From: Limnohabitans_A sp048020265
Lineage (GTDB): Bacteria; Pseudomonadota; Gammaproteobacteria; Burkholderiales; Burkholderiaceae_C
Length of the DNA stretch: 64,000 nucleotides
NCBI RefSeq assembly: GCF_048020265.1
Contig: NZ_CP171843.1
Coordinates: forward strand, 2,356,001-2,420,000
Reading direction: 5' to 3'
The notes beneath the pieces were generated by a model, which saw nothing but the letters and a program-made list of their open reading frames with translations, was not told the origin of the DNA and did no database searches. Shown one piece after another: positions 18,801 through 27,913 of this stretch. Within the stretch, counting starts at the first letter, position 1. Every line of letters starts with the position of its first letter. The translations under genes and the position numbers were made by a program.

Positions 18801-21800
18801 ACGGGTCGTACTCGTGCTTTCACGAGAGTAGTCTGTATCTTGTGCAGCCTCGAACTTCATGTCCTTGGCCTTCAGGTCCACATTGCCTTCGGCTTCGATG
18901 GTGGAACCCACTGTACGCAAAGTTTCAGCCACATTGATGTTCATGTTGCCGCCCGAACGGATGGCTGAACCGGTATTGGTGACCTTGCGAGACTCGCTTT
19001 CTTTGGTGTCCACACGCAGCACATCCACAGTATTGTTGCTGCTGGCACCTGCTTGTGCACCGGCTTGTGCGCTGGCGCTGCCTTCCACCGATGCACCCAC
19101 ATTGGCCGACTGCCCGGACTTGGATGCAGATGCGCTGGCTTGTGCTGAACCACTGGCTTCAGCAGATGCGTCCGCACTGGCACTGGCCTGATTTTCTGTA
19201 GAAGCATACAAGCCCAGGCGCGCTGTCACCTCTTTGAAGGAACGTTCCTCAATGTTTTGAGCCGCCAACATTTGAACGTTTTTGGCATTCAGATCTACAT
19301 TGCCCGCAGCATTGATGTCCGAACCTTGCAAGGTAACTGTGTTTTTGGCGTTGATCTTGACATTGCCGCCCAGGTTCAACTCAGAACCCACACTGCGTTG
19401 TGACAAACTCGACTCTGTGGTGGTTTTGGTTTTGGCCAAAGTCACACCTGCAGAATTGGCATAGCTGGCGCCAGCCCCAGCTGAGGCACCAGCACTGGCT
19501 GATCCCGATGCAGAGGCGGACGCAGAAGCTTCACCATTGCCTGCAGAAGCTTGGGCACCAGCCTCGCTGCTGGAACCACTTTGTGATTCAGCACCAGAAT
19601 AGGACCCGCTCGCTTCCCCACCACCCACGTTTTCAATTTGCAAGAACGATGTGGTTTTAGTGACTGTCGTGCTGCGGTCTAAATCTTTACCTGCCAGCAC
19701 CTGCACGTCAGCGGCACTGATGGACGTGTCCCCTGTCACATTAAGCTTGGAACCTTGAACAGTCAGCGTCTTCTCTGCTTCCAAATTGGCATTACCACCA
19801 ATGTTCAATGTGCTGCCCACGTTGCGGCTGGAGAATGAGTTGGTTTCCGTCTCTGTCATGCCGTAAACACCACCGCCCACACCCATGCCCGCCATTTGCG
19901 ATTTGGTTTGGGTGGTCACCGTGTTTTCACGCGCAACGATGTTCAAGTTACCACCAGCTTTGATGTCGGCATCACCAGCGATATTGGCGTCGGTGCCAGC
20001 AAGCGTGATGTCGTTCGCTGCCTTGGCTTGAAGGTTACCCCCCACGGTCAAGCCCGATTTGACTTGGTTAACCGTACTTTGTGTGGTGGTCTCTGAACCT
20101 GCCAAACCTCCGCCGCCAAAAGACCTGCTGGTTGTGGTCGTTGTCTTGTTTTCGATGGTGTCAAACGTGATGGCATCACCCGCATTGAGTGAGGCGTTGC
20201 CACCGGCCGACATTTGCGCACCCAGGTTGGTGATGTTCTTGGCCGCATTCAGACTCAAGTCACCAGTCGATTGAATCGATGCGGTCTTGCCGATGGTGGT
20301 CTGGTAGCCAGCGTCATTGCCTGAACCTTCAGAGAAGGTCTTGTTGACAATGCTGCCCGTGGTCGAAGTCAAGCTAACGTTGCCGCCCTTGATCGTGCCC
20401 GACGTGTTGGTGATGTCACCCTCGGACGTGACGGCCAGCGTGTTTTTGCCCTCCAGCGTACCGCCCATATTGGTCAAAGCTGTCACTTGCAGAGTCATGT
20501 CATCGGCCACGACGTTGGCACCGCGCTCGATCGATGCCACAGTGGCCGGGGCCAGGAACACCACGGGTGCCAACACTTTTTGGCCATCCACAATGGTTTC
20601 CACCATCCACACAATGTTCTCAGTCAACTTGCCCAATTGCTCGGGCGTAGGTGCTTGACCGTAAGTCAGGCCCAACTCTCCCGCTTGTTTGACAGCGCCG
20701 TCCATCAGGTCAGACATCACTTCTGCCAAATTGGCGGCACCGTCCAACAAGCCCTGACCAGTTTGCGCGATCAATTGCTGCTGAACCAGGAATGCCTCAT
20801 AGCTGTCGTCACCCAGGCGTTTAAGCGTTTCTTCAGGCTTCAATCCCAACTTTTCAGTCAAGTAATCTGACCCCAAAGTCGACCCCCCCGGATTGAAATT
20901 GGGATTGACTTCCACCAAATAACGCGATGCCGGGTTCCGGTTCGGTACAAAGTAACCGTTCGGGTTAGATGGCAAAGTCAAAATCAAACCTGGGAAAGGC
21001 ACTGTGGCTTCGTTGCTTACAGCGGTACCGGGGCCTTCTGCAGTCACGGCAGGTGCCACGGGAGAGCCTTGGTTGGTCAGCGCAAAACCAGATGCGTTAA
21101 GGGTGTTGGCCTTGATGGATGCACCGTAAATTGGGTCTGCGCTTCGTGTAGCCCCCACCCAACCACTGCTCCAGCTGGGCGCACCAAAAGCAAAGGAATC
21201 ACGTCCGGCTGTGGTAAAGGTTTGCGACCAATTACGCAGTGGGTTGTCCTCGTAAGTCGCAGGGCCCAATGCAATGTAATGGGTGTAGTGCTCCCAATAT
21301 TCTCTGTACGATTTTTTTTGTAAAGACAAATCGTCATTGAGGAAACTGGCTCCCAACTGAGACGTCGAGATGTCAATTTGTTTGGCTTGCAGCACACCAC
21401 CCAAGTTTTTGGCATCGGCAAAATTGGAAATGGCCAAAATGCCATTAGCGGTCATTTGCGGCTTATTGAGCACGTCATACAGTGGGTTACCAGCAGAAAA
21501 GTACTGATCTACATGCCAGGTCATGTTGTAAACATCCAGTCGGTAGTCGTCTGGAAACGAGTAATAACTATTGTCTTGTTTTGTTTTCAGCAAATCCAAG
21601 CGACCAGACCAACTGCGCGAATCACCGCCTTGAACCTGGTTCAAGAAAGTGCCGGCATTGACAGAGATGTTCCCTGCGGCGTTGACTTGACTGCTGTTGA
21701 TGACTGTTTTGGCTGTAAAAACAATCGATTCACCCGAATCAATCGTGCCGTAACTGGTCACGTCACGTCCTGTTTCGACCATATCGCTGGCGATATTCCA

Positions 21801-24224
21801 ACCCACCGAATAGCCACCGTTCCAGTTCTTGCCCAGCAAACGGTAGTTCACCAAGGTGTAATCCAGCAAGTTTTGAATGGTCCCGTTCGAACCATCACCT
21901 GCTGTACCTTGGGCTGTCAAGTTCATGTTGCGGCCCGCATACAGCGCGCCTTTGTTGACCAGATCGCCGCGTTCTGCCACCAAAGCCATGTTGCCTTGGG
22001 CTGCCATGGCCGCCACATTGGTGTTGTTGATGCTGGCCGCATTGAAATTCAAATCACCACCGGAGTACACCGTGGCCGTATTGATAAAGTCTGAACTCAG
22101 GTCGATATCAACCGATCCAGAACCCGCCAAATTGCCTCGGATGATGGCCGCAGTGTTGTCAAACACCAAGGTTTGACCGGTCAGACTGAAATCACCCTGC
22201 GTCTGAATGACGCTGTTTGCATTCGTCAAACGTGTGTTGGCCACATCAAAATCACCCGACTGAAGGACGATTTTGCTGTTGTTGACCAAGTCGTTGCCCA
22301 CCAAGCTGACATGACCTGTGGACTGGATCGTGTCGTTGTTGGTGACGCTGCCAATGTTGAGTGCGCTCGTCGACGTTGCACCCGCAGCCGTGGCAAGACT
22401 GATGACGTTGTCGTTGACCAGCGTGTTGGCGGTCATCGATGTCGATTGAGTGCTCTGAATCACACCGGTGCTGGTGTTGCGTACATCGCTGGCCACATAA
22501 CTGCTGTTGCCTGCGCTGAGGATGGTGCCGTCGTTGGTGAGCGTGCCGCGCACGGAAACGGTGTCGGCATCCAGACGCTGGGGACTGACCGACAACACCA
22601 GCTTTCCTGAACCAGCATTGTTCAAAGTGCCCACATTGATGCTCGTGGCACGCTGAGCCTGGATCTGACCGGCGTTGTTGAGTGTTCCGGCTTTCAAATC
22701 GATCATGCCCGAAACGCTCTGGATACCTTGGCCACCACCTGAGCTCACAGACATGACGCCTGTGCCCTGTGCTTCAAGCGACAGATCGCCCTGGGCTTTG
22801 ATCTGACCCTGACCCAATGACATATTGCCTTCGGTCAGCAAGCTCATGCTGTTGTCAGAACCCAGCTGGGTCTGAGGCGCCAAAGCCAACGAACCGGCAT
22901 CGATGGACAGGTGCTCCTGCGCGCGCCAGATTGTCTCGCTCAGGGACGCATCCCGCGTTGCGTTGATGGTCAGGGCATTGCCTGCAAACCGCTCGTTGTT
23001 GCTGACTTGCGGATGATTCGTCGCTGTGTCTGTCAGGTCTCGCGCTGAAATATCCAGGTTATTGCGAGCAAACAGTTGACCGCCAGAAATCGTGGCATCC
23101 CCTTGTGTGGCAGACACTTGGATATTGCGTTCTGCGCTGATGGCCGCATTGGTCAATTCGACGGCGCTGCCTGCCACAGTGGAAGTCACCGCGACGTCGC
23201 GTTTGGCGGACACTTTGCCACCCATCTCCACTTTGCCAGCCGCTGTCAGCGTGAAGTCTGCTGCCGTAGCCGCCACTTCACCCAACATCCGCACACCCAC
23301 GCCGGCATCGGTAGCCACCAAGCGGATCGAGTCAGCGTACATACCGCCCAAAACAGAGGAGTCAATCGCGTAAGTACCACCCAATGCAGATGGATTCGAA
23401 TCGGCAGAAGTGCTTGCGATTTCAGTATTCGCAGGTGTGTCTTGTTCGCCCGAGCTGGCAAAGCTGTGCGTTGCAGCACCTGCATACACGCGCAGGTCGT
23501 TGGCGTTCACTGCGCCATCGAGCTTGATGGTCCGGGCCACCAGATTGAGCAACTCCACACCGCTCACGTTCAGACCGGTACCAGTGACCAGAATGTCACC
23601 GTTTTGCACCGTCACACTCATCAGACCACCAGCGTTGCCAAAATTTGGCGTACCAGTCGTCATGGTCAGGCGATCGGTGTTGATGAAGCCGCACCCGGCG
23701 CAAGTGATACCGTTCAAGTTGGCCACCAGCACATCGGCTTTGGCACCTGCAACTTCCATGAAGCCTGCCAGGCTCGAACGCTCACCCCCTGCCATCACCT
23801 GGTTCAAGATCACGCGCGCGGAGTGAACCAGGTTGGGGTTGGCCAAAATTTGACCCGCCAATTGCGTCTGCGTCGTCACGCCCGCATTGACGGCCGCGTT
23901 GTTCAACACCATGCCGCCAGCATCCACATTGAATTTGCTGTACTGGTTGGTTGACAGCCCGGTCGCATTCGGTGCCGCAATGTTGACGATGGTCGTTTTT
24001 TGGTTGGGGGCCACATACACGTTGGCCGCTGGTGCGTTGGTCAGCACCGCAGAAGGGACGGGCGGGTCAGCCGCCTGCACGCCTGTGGCACCCGACAGCA
24101 TCAAGCCCACCGCGCCCACCACCAATGTGGAAGACGCAGCTGAACCTGCCGAACGTGCGATTTCAGAAGCGACCATCCAAAGGCCGGTTTTGTGATTTTT
24201 GACAATGCGGTAAATATGGTTCAC
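15831..24224 (-). CDS. TpsA-type filamentous hemagglutinin-like exoprotein
   Basis: 2,797 residues from GTG 24224, ten bases after the tpsB-like stop. GTG is preferred because the protein then opens with the extended signal peptide signature NHIYRIVKNHKTG..MVASE, followed by a hydrophobic segment ending GVQA near residue 52. Residues about 55-300 are the two-partner secretion domain, with the NLNGITCAGCGFINT block near residue 175. FHA-type GG..N(I/L) beta-helix repeats follow. Residues about 1400-2700 hold roughly ten hemagglutinin repeats (G.NI.A.GDV.L.A ... AA.N..E), several carrying long Ala/Ser/Gly/Glu-rich inserts. An Asp/Lys/Ala repeat region precedes a C-terminal putative-Ig (He_PIG-like) domain with LPDWVKFDAATGAISGTPP. 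No CdiA-type toxin tip or immunity gene is seen, so an adhesin role is likelier than contact-dependent inhibition. Confidence 0.9.
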   Translation of the reverse strand: MNHIYRIVKNHKTGLWMVASEIARSAGSAASSTLVVGAVGLMLSGATGVQAADPPVPSAVLTNAPAANVYVAPNQKTTIVNIAAPNATGLSTNQYSKFNVDAGGMVLNNAAVNAGVTTQTQLAGQILANPNLVHSARVILNQVMAGGERSSLAGFMEVAGAKADVLVANLNGITCAGCGFINTDRLTMTTGTPNFGNAGGLMSVTVQNGDILVTGTGLNVSGVELLNLVARTIKLDGAVNANDLRVYAGAATHSFASSGEQDTPANTEIASTSADSNPSALGGTYAIDSSVLGGMYADSIRLVATDAGVGVRMLGEVAATAADFTLTAAGKVEMGGKVSAKRDVAVTSTVAGSAVELTNAAISAERNIQVSATQGDATISGGQLFARNNLDISARDLTDTATNHPQVSNNERFAGNALTINATRDASLSETIWRAQEHLSIDAGSLALAPQTQLGSDNSMSLLTEGNMSLGQGQIKAQGDLSLEAQGTGVMSVSSGGGQGIQSVSGMIDLKAGTLNNAGQIQAQRATSINVGTLNNAGSGKLVLSVSPQRLDADTVSVRGTLTNDGTILSAGNSSYVASDVRNTSTGVIQSTQSTSMTANTLVNDNVISLATAAGATSTSALNIGSVTNNDTIQSTGHVSLVGNDLVNNSKIVLQSGDFDVANTRLTNANSVIQTQGDFSLTGQTLVFDNTAAIIRGNLAGSGSVDIDLSSDFINTATVYSGGDLNFNAASINNTNVAAMAAQGNMALVAERGDLVNKGALYAGRNMNLTAQGTAGDGSNGTIQNLLDYTLVNYRLLGKNWNGGYSVGWNIASDMVETGRDVTSYGTIDSGESIVFTAKTVINSSQVNAAGNISVNAGTFLNQVQGGDSRSWSGRLDLLKTKQDNSYYSFPDDYRLDVYNMTWHVDQYFSAGNPLYDVLNKPQMTANGILAISNFADAKNLGGVLQAKQIDISTSQLGASFLNDDLSLQKKSYREYWEHYTHYIALGPATYEDNPLRNWSQTFTTAGRDSFAFGAPSWSSGWVGATRSADPIYGASIKANTLNASGFALTNQGSPVAPAVTAEGPGTAVSNEATVPFPGLILTLPSNPNGYFVPNRNPASRYLVEVNPNFNPGGSTLGSDYLTEKLGLKPEETLKRLGDDSYEAFLVQQQLIAQTGQGLLDGAANLAEVMSDLMDGAVKQAGELGLTYGQAPTPEQLGKLTENIVWMVETIVDGQKVLAPVVFLAPATVASIERGANVVADDMTLQVTALTNMGGTLEGKNTLAVTSEGDITNTSGTIKGGNVSLTSTTGSIVNKTFSEGSGNDAGYQTTIGKTASIQSTGDLSLNAAKNITNLGAQMSAGGNASLNAGDAITFDTIENKTTTTTSRSFGGGGLAGSETTTQSTVNQVKSGLTVGGNLQAKAANDITLAGTDANIAGDADIKAGGNLNIVARENTVTTQTKSQMAGMGVGGGVYGMTETETNSFSSRNVGSTLNIGGNANLEAEKTLTVQGSKLNVTGDTSISAADVQVLAGKDLDRSTTVTKTTSFLQIENVGGGEASGSYSGAESQSGSSSEAGAQASAGNGEASASASASGSASAGASAGAGASYANSAGVTLAKTKTTTESSLSQRSVGSELNLGGNVKINAKNTVTLQGSDINAAGNVDLNAKNVQMLAAQNIEERSFKEVTARLGLYASTENQASASADASAEASGSAQASASASKSGQSANVGASVEGSASAQAGAQAGASSNNTVDVLRVDTKESESRKVTNTGSAIRSGGNMNINVAETLRTVGSTIEAEGNVDLKAKDMKFEAAQDTDYSRESTSTTRAGLYLDAGANAEAKAEANAGAKAGANAGNSGLGAEAGASASAEAKAEAKAEAGAKVGAGIQVKDTRSTTESGSSTAVTSAIISRSGSVSRTAEGLIRDVGTTIEAATDFNQSAKRIESLAAENSQFTKTTNEETTARIGVYAGAGASGEAQANASASAEASAGTGTPKGEAKAEAGASAEADAEAVVGLETSLERKVDSTSSRSTQAVTSNIKVGGNVNSASKEATVLQGTNIEAGGAVNLSAAELEIQAARNTEETTSSSETITARMAMKVGLGAKGEASAKASSEDGASANAEAGAGVRAGVEAQMGYSKEDSRDASTSAVVANISGGKININTTGKTTMEGTNLNAGAGGIEVAAESLDFKAARDTFESSSSSLSVEASLKVQVTAGAGANTDVKANASTDVSNSSSSGSNAVVGSLNSEGGLTITTRGDTRLEGTQINVAGDTNVAAGGDVKIEAARNTFEASSLSVSVSAGFDKDKSAANLNVGVEKANESSSEAVVSNISTGGSLNISAGRNMTLEGANIEAGGDAQLAAGGDITFKEARNESSSSSLSVSVGIGTESDDEENQLASKQTKTDTSKVEGSLGLGVENSRSSQAVTGSIKAGNNLTVAAGGNATFVGTDLAAGNSAQVAAGGDVNFKAAESSSSGFSVGVEAKASASTEEKRRLSDEDNTGDVETKKTQEAEGSASFGVNSATEQKGSNISAGAGGIQVSSGRNVNLQGTQMQTDGAADITAAGQVTQTAAVSSSVGFGISVSGSMKNEETTGSVPDAADEKKDTEKNDDAKADAKDDAKADAKDDAKADAKDDAKADAKDDAKADAKDDAKADAKDDAKADANGEEDKKDAAADDKKDDEPEVEKERGAKLGSLTLTASRDVSATTINAAGGSTVRSGIVPSGPIPGVTMTLRGSVQADGSLKALVPIPGNLPAGKEVAATQPDGKPLPDWVKFDAATGAISGTPPADFSGSVSIVVGVPQADGSVRKVGVQF
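16286..16453. repeat. 24-bp tandem repeat, about seven copies, coding for KADAKDDA
   Basis: The plus strand carries about seven near-identical 24-base units (for example GGCATCTGCCTTAGCGTCGTC plus CTT) inside the TpsA-like gene. They encode an eight-residue unit KADAKDDA in tandem. Copies differ by only a few synonymous or single-base changes (GTCATC for GTCGTC, TCCGCC for TCTGCC). Because the unit is a multiple of three, copy-number change would keep the reading frame. The encoded stretch joins the hemagglutinin repeats to the C-terminal Ig-like domain. Confidence 0.95.
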
Positions 24225-24234
24225 GGTACAACTC

Positions 24235-25935
24235 TCACAGGGAATACGAAACACGGACCCAGGTTTGTGGGGCCTCAAGGGTCATGGAAGCAGGCAACGA
24301 GCGCGCCTTTGTGCGGGAAATGTCCACCGTCAATTTGTCAAACTGAGACACCAAGCCCAAGGCATAGCCGGTCATGGCGCCGCGTGCCAATGAGGCGTCA
24401 TGGTTGCTGACGCGGCCCATGTCAAAACCCACAAACAGTTTGTTCTTGACAGACACATTGGCCACACTGGTCTCGGTGTGCCACGCCAATTCGTTGCGCC
24501 AGTAGTAGCCCGAATCACCACTCATGGCGTTGTTGATAAACCCGCGCACGGAGGAAATGCTGCCCACCAAAATTTGCTGAGAACTCAACAAGGTGTCACG
24601 GCTGTATTGGCCCTTGAAATTGCTGGTCCAGCCGAATTTCTGGCCCAGACCGTCAAAACGCTTGTCATAGTTGACGTCCAGGCTGACCTTGGTGAACTCG
24701 CCTTGAGGACCATCACTGACCGTGTTGGGAATAGGCGCCAAGCCGAAAACCAGTTCAGGCTTGATGTAAAAACTGCCCCCACCCACCGATGTGCTGGTTT
24801 TCACGCCGATGCCCATCGTCTTGGCCACACGGCCTGTTTTTTGAATCACATCACCCGCATCGTTCAGAGTGCGGGTTCCGCCTTCAACTTGGCTCAGCGC
24901 TGCCACCACCGAATGACGGCTGTCCTGGTCACGTGCCACCACGCGCTCGGCTGTCAAGGCATAAGTGGTGGAATCACCATAAGTGACCATGTGGTTACCG
25001 ATGTTGGTCGTGAAGCCAGTCGAAAAATTCGACTTGGCCACGGACACGCCGTAAGTGGCAAAGCCATCGGGCAAATTCAAGGCCACAGAGCTGCTGTCCG
25101 AAGACGCGTCGGCCGTATGGGGCGACGACTGGCGGGCCGTCACGGTCAACGTCTCATTCAACCCGAGCAAACTGCCCACTGCCAAAGTCGCGGAAGTGCC
25201 ATTCACCCCGGTAGGCTCACTGCCCTGGTTGTCTGCTGAAATTTGCAGATTCACAGGTGCGCTGGCGGTGTTGCGAAACACCACCACACTTTGACCCGGT
25301 TGAGCGCCAGGGACAACGTCCATCTTCACTTTGTTGCCGGGAACCGCGTTCAATTGATCGACCGCCTGCTCCAATTGGCGGATATTGAGCAGATCACCGA
25401 CCACCGCAGGCACAGCCCAGCGCAAATTCAAGCGGCGCGATGAATCACCTTCCACCACAAAGCGTTCAATCCGACCCTCTTGAACCAAGATCTGCAACAC
25501 CCCTGAACTCAGGTCCTGCGCGGGCAAATAGGCGCGCGTGGTCGTGAAGCCACGCTCAATGTATTGCTGCGTTACCGCACCCATGAGCCGCTGAATATCT
25601 GCAGCCTGCATGCACTTGCCTGCAAATGGCACAACCAATGAAGCACGGTCTTCCTCGTCCAGCACGCTGGCGCCAGGGAAGTTGATGGTTTTGATGTTGT
25701 GGCAAATGCCACCTGCAGCCACAGGGGCTTGCTCGGGCTGGATCGACTTGAGGTCCACACCACTGGGCGCACGCTCACGCGAAGTGCGCTCTTGTTCTTG
25801 ACGCAAACGCTCTTGCTCTTGGCGCAACAGTAACTCGCGGGCAGCATCTGTCGCCTGCGCCCAAGCGCCGCTTGATGCAACCACCACACCCATCGCAGCC
25901 AACACCATGGCCAATGGTTTCATTTGAAATTTCAT
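24235..25935 (-). CDS. TpsB-type outer membrane transporter (ShlB/FhaC family)
   Basis: 566 residues, usual for the family. Residues 1-26 form a signal peptide ending GAWA. A Gln/Glu/Arg-rich helix follows (about 30-55), like the plug helix of FhaC. The POTRA domain covers about 80-160, including GGICHNIKTINFPGASVL and IERGFTTTRAYLPAQDLSSGVLQILVQEG-type segments. The rest is a beta-barrel carrying the conserved SSVRGF motif near residue 460 (lid loop) and ending VRVSYSL. TpsB proteins recognise the TPS domain of their partner and export it across the outer membrane. The partner is the TpsA-like gene starting 10 bases after this stop. The gene begins 38 bases after the short autotransporter ends, so all three are probably one operon. 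Confidence 0.95.
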   Translation of the reverse strand: MKFQMKPLAMVLAAMGVVVASSGAWAQATDAARELLLRQEQERLRQEQERTSRERAPSGVDLKSIQPEQAPVAAGGICHNIKTINFPGASVLDEEDRASLVVPFAGKCMQAADIQRLMGAVTQQYIERGFTTTRAYLPAQDLSSGVLQILVQEGRIERFVVEGDSSRRLNLRWAVPAVVGDLLNIRQLEQAVDQLNAVPGNKVKMDVVPGAQPGQSVVVFRNTASAPVNLQISADNQGSEPTGVNGTSATLAVGSLLGLNETLTVTARQSSPHTADASSDSSSVALNLPDGFATYGVSVAKSNFSTGFTTNIGNHMVTYGDSTTYALTAERVVARDQDSRHSVVAALSQVEGGTRTLNDAGDVIQKTGRVAKTMGIGVKTSTSVGGGSFYIKPELVFGLAPIPNTVSDGPQGEFTKVSLDVNYDKRFDGLGQKFGWTSNFKGQYSRDTLLSSQQILVGSISSVRGFINNAMSGDSGYYWRNELAWHTETSVANVSVKNKLFVGFDMGRVSNHDASLARGAMTGYALGLVSQFDKLTVDISRTKARSLPASMTLEAPQTWVRVSYSL

Positions 25936-25973
25936 TTGATGTACCTGATTGTTTGTCTAAGGATGGGCCGGGT

Positions 25974-27743
25974 TCAGAACAACCACAGGCCTTTGATCTG
26001 CACGCCTTGGGCGTTGTAGGTGCGACGATGCTCCAGATCAAATTTGAGTTGCAGGCTCGACGATTTGCCCATGGCCATCGACGTGGTGACACCGAAATGG
26101 AAGGCTGTGCGGTCCACAGGTGCTGCTGGTGTCACAAATGCCAGGTCGGTGGTTTGGCCGGTGTAGCTGGCCTGCACATCCATGTTGTCCAAACCGCTAT
26201 CACGCGAGACAGCGCCTTGCAAGCTCAAGAAAGTGGGCTTGCCAAGCAACCGGCTTTCTGTGCTGTAACGCAGACCCAGCTGAGTGCGTGAGCGGTTGTA
26301 GGTTTTTTCTGCAATTTGCAAACTCAGGTCGCCCGCACCAGTTTCAGTGCGCTGCGGCTGCTTCAGACGCGCCGATTGCAAGCTGGCATAAGGCGTCAGC
26401 ATGGACTTGCCGTCTTTGAACTTGATGCGATAACCCACACCCACACGTGCATCAGAGGTTTGCAGCTTGAATGCATCGTGGGCGGTTCGGCCCACCGCCG
26501 TGGCACGCGTTGCAGTCAGATCACTTTGGCCCCACGCCAGACTCATTTGCGCATAAGCCGCACCAAACTCTTGCGTGCCATACAGGCTGAACTGCGTGTT
26601 GTTGCTGTTGGCGGAATCACCCGATCGGAAATCGTTTTGCTCGATGTTGCCGCTGGCCAAGCTCAAAGCCCCGCCCAACCAACCGGTGGCGACAGGGCTG
26701 TCAAAACCGACTGTCAAGCCCATCAGCCGCGTGTCAAAGCTGTCGTACGCATTCAACTCAGCCTGGTGAACAAAGCCCGACTGTTTGCCCAACTGTGAAA
26801 AGCCTTGGACCCACAACGCTTTTTTAGCCGACTTCGCCGTACCCACCACACCGCCACGCAAGGTGTTGAGCCGATCGTCAGATGTTGACAACATGACATC
26901 GTTGGCAGACAACGCCGAAAGAACATAGGCATTGTTGGCAATAGGCGCCAGGCGCTTGCTCTGCGCAGCTAGATTGGCCGCTGTGTTACCAAATCCGTAG
27001 TCATTGATGTCGAGTCGATCGATCACCGTGGCCAAATCGCCCTGCTGGCGACCTTCGTAAGCCACATCGCTGAGGGTCAGGGCTGCGCTGTTGGAAAAAT
27101 GTCCGCCGACATAAGCCAACGCTTTAGACACATAAGCGTCTTGAGCACGGGTCGCGGTGTACACCATGTTGTTGCCCACCCTGCGGACGCGCGAAGTGAT
27201 GACATAGCTGTTGTCGTTGACCCGGTCTTCCCCGGGCAACTCGGCTGTGGTCAACATCGCCGGCGTGAAAGGCTCTGTGTAATCAATTGTGGCTGGGGTA
27301 TTGGCATCCACACTGGTGGCTTGAATCAAATTGACGGTAGAACCGTCTTTCAAGCTGCCGCCCAACTGAATACCGTAGTTTTCAAAGCCATTAAGAATCA
27401 AGGAGCCCACGCTCAATTGACCCGAACCTAGTGTCGAGATCCCGGAAGTTCCTGCTGGCGCAATGACAAATCCCATGCGCGCACCATCTGCCCTGAACAC
27501 ATTGGTGACACTGTTCGCTTGGGCCCCCACCTGCAAGGTCACCAAAGAATCTGTGGCCAACGAATCAAAGCTTGCACCACCCAGTACCGCCGTCACGGAT
27601 TGGTTGTTCCCGCCAATCGTGGTGGCCCCATAACTGCCTGAGTACTCGACTTCTGTTGCAGAAGCACCAACCGAAGCACACAGAGCGGCGATCGCCAGCA
27701 TGCAAAGGCTCAGTGGGTGACTGGCGTGGTGAAAACGGCTCAT
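25974..27743 (-). CDS. Short autotransporter with C-terminal beta-barrel
   Basis: 589 residues from ATG 27743, chosen because CAGGAG lies 6 bases upstream and a standard signal peptide follows (MSRFHHAS, hydrophobic SLCMLAIAALCASVGASA). An upstream in-frame ATG at 27830 would overlap the terminator of the previous gene. The passenger is short (about 30-225). A linker contains GRQQGDLATVIDRLDINDYGFGNTAANLA, and the autotransporter barrel occupies about 310-589 and ends with the aromatic signature GLWLF. Type V autotransporters insert their barrel through BAM and expose or release the passenger. Linker and barrel closely resemble those of the larger autotransporter upstream (27914-31399), so the two look like paralogues. 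The function of the passenger is unknown. Confidence 0.9.
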   Translation of the reverse strand: MSRFHHASHPLSLCMLAIAALCASVGASATEVEYSGSYGATTIGGNNQSVTAVLGGASFDSLATDSLVTLQVGAQANSVTNVFRADGARMGFVIAPAGTSGISTLGSGQLSVGSLILNGFENYGIQLGGSLKDGSTVNLIQATSVDANTPATIDYTEPFTPAMLTTAELPGEDRVNDNSYVITSRVRRVGNNMVYTATRAQDAYVSKALAYVGGHFSNSAALTLSDVAYEGRQQGDLATVIDRLDINDYGFGNTAANLAAQSKRLAPIANNAYVLSALSANDVMLSTSDDRLNTLRGGVVGTAKSAKKALWVQGFSQLGKQSGFVHQAELNAYDSFDTRLMGLTVGFDSPVATGWLGGALSLASGNIEQNDFRSGDSANSNNTQFSLYGTQEFGAAYAQMSLAWGQSDLTATRATAVGRTAHDAFKLQTSDARVGVGYRIKFKDGKSMLTPYASLQSARLKQPQRTETGAGDLSLQIAEKTYNRSRTQLGLRYSTESRLLGKPTFLSLQGAVSRDSGLDNMDVQASYTGQTTDLAFVTPAAPVDRTAFHFGVTTSMAMGKSSSLQLKFDLEHRRTYNAQGVQIKGLWLF

Positions 27744-27795
27744 CTCATTCTCCTGAAGTCGCAAAGATACAAAAATAACTTTTTTGAGTCTATCG

Positions 27796-27822
27796 GTCAC
27801 AAACATGACAAATATGACAATT
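27796..27822. promoter_or_regulatory. TGACA direct repeats upstream of the short autotransporter
   Basis: Three 9-base units in tandem (GTCACAAAC, ATGACAAAT, ATGACAATT) lie 53-80 bases before the start codon of the short autotransporter, in the narrow gap after the preceding terminator. Direct repeats with about 10-base spacing are the usual binding pattern of OmpR-type regulators. A similar array starts at 32339. The assignment is an inference. Confidence 0.35.
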
Positions 27823-27828
27823 TCAAAC

Positions 27829-27860
27829 AAAAAAAGAGGCCTCGCAGGGCCTCATTTTTT
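27829..27860 (-). terminator. Rho-independent terminator of the large autotransporter gene
   Basis: A GAGGCC/GGCCTC stem with a 6-base loop. On the minus strand it is followed by a run of seven T. It lies about 54 bases after the stop codon of the 1,161-residue autotransporter and separates it from the short autotransporter operon. Confidence 0.85.
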
Positions 27861-27913
27861 GGAACCAGCAGGCAAGGGGACCGCCCTCGCCGGCTGCAGC
27901 GTGGTTCAAGACC

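Noticed and set aside
15831..24224. Contact-dependent inhibition (CdiA) system
   Set aside because: There is no VENN-like pretoxin motif, no toxin domain and no immunity gene. The C-terminus is an Ig-like domain.
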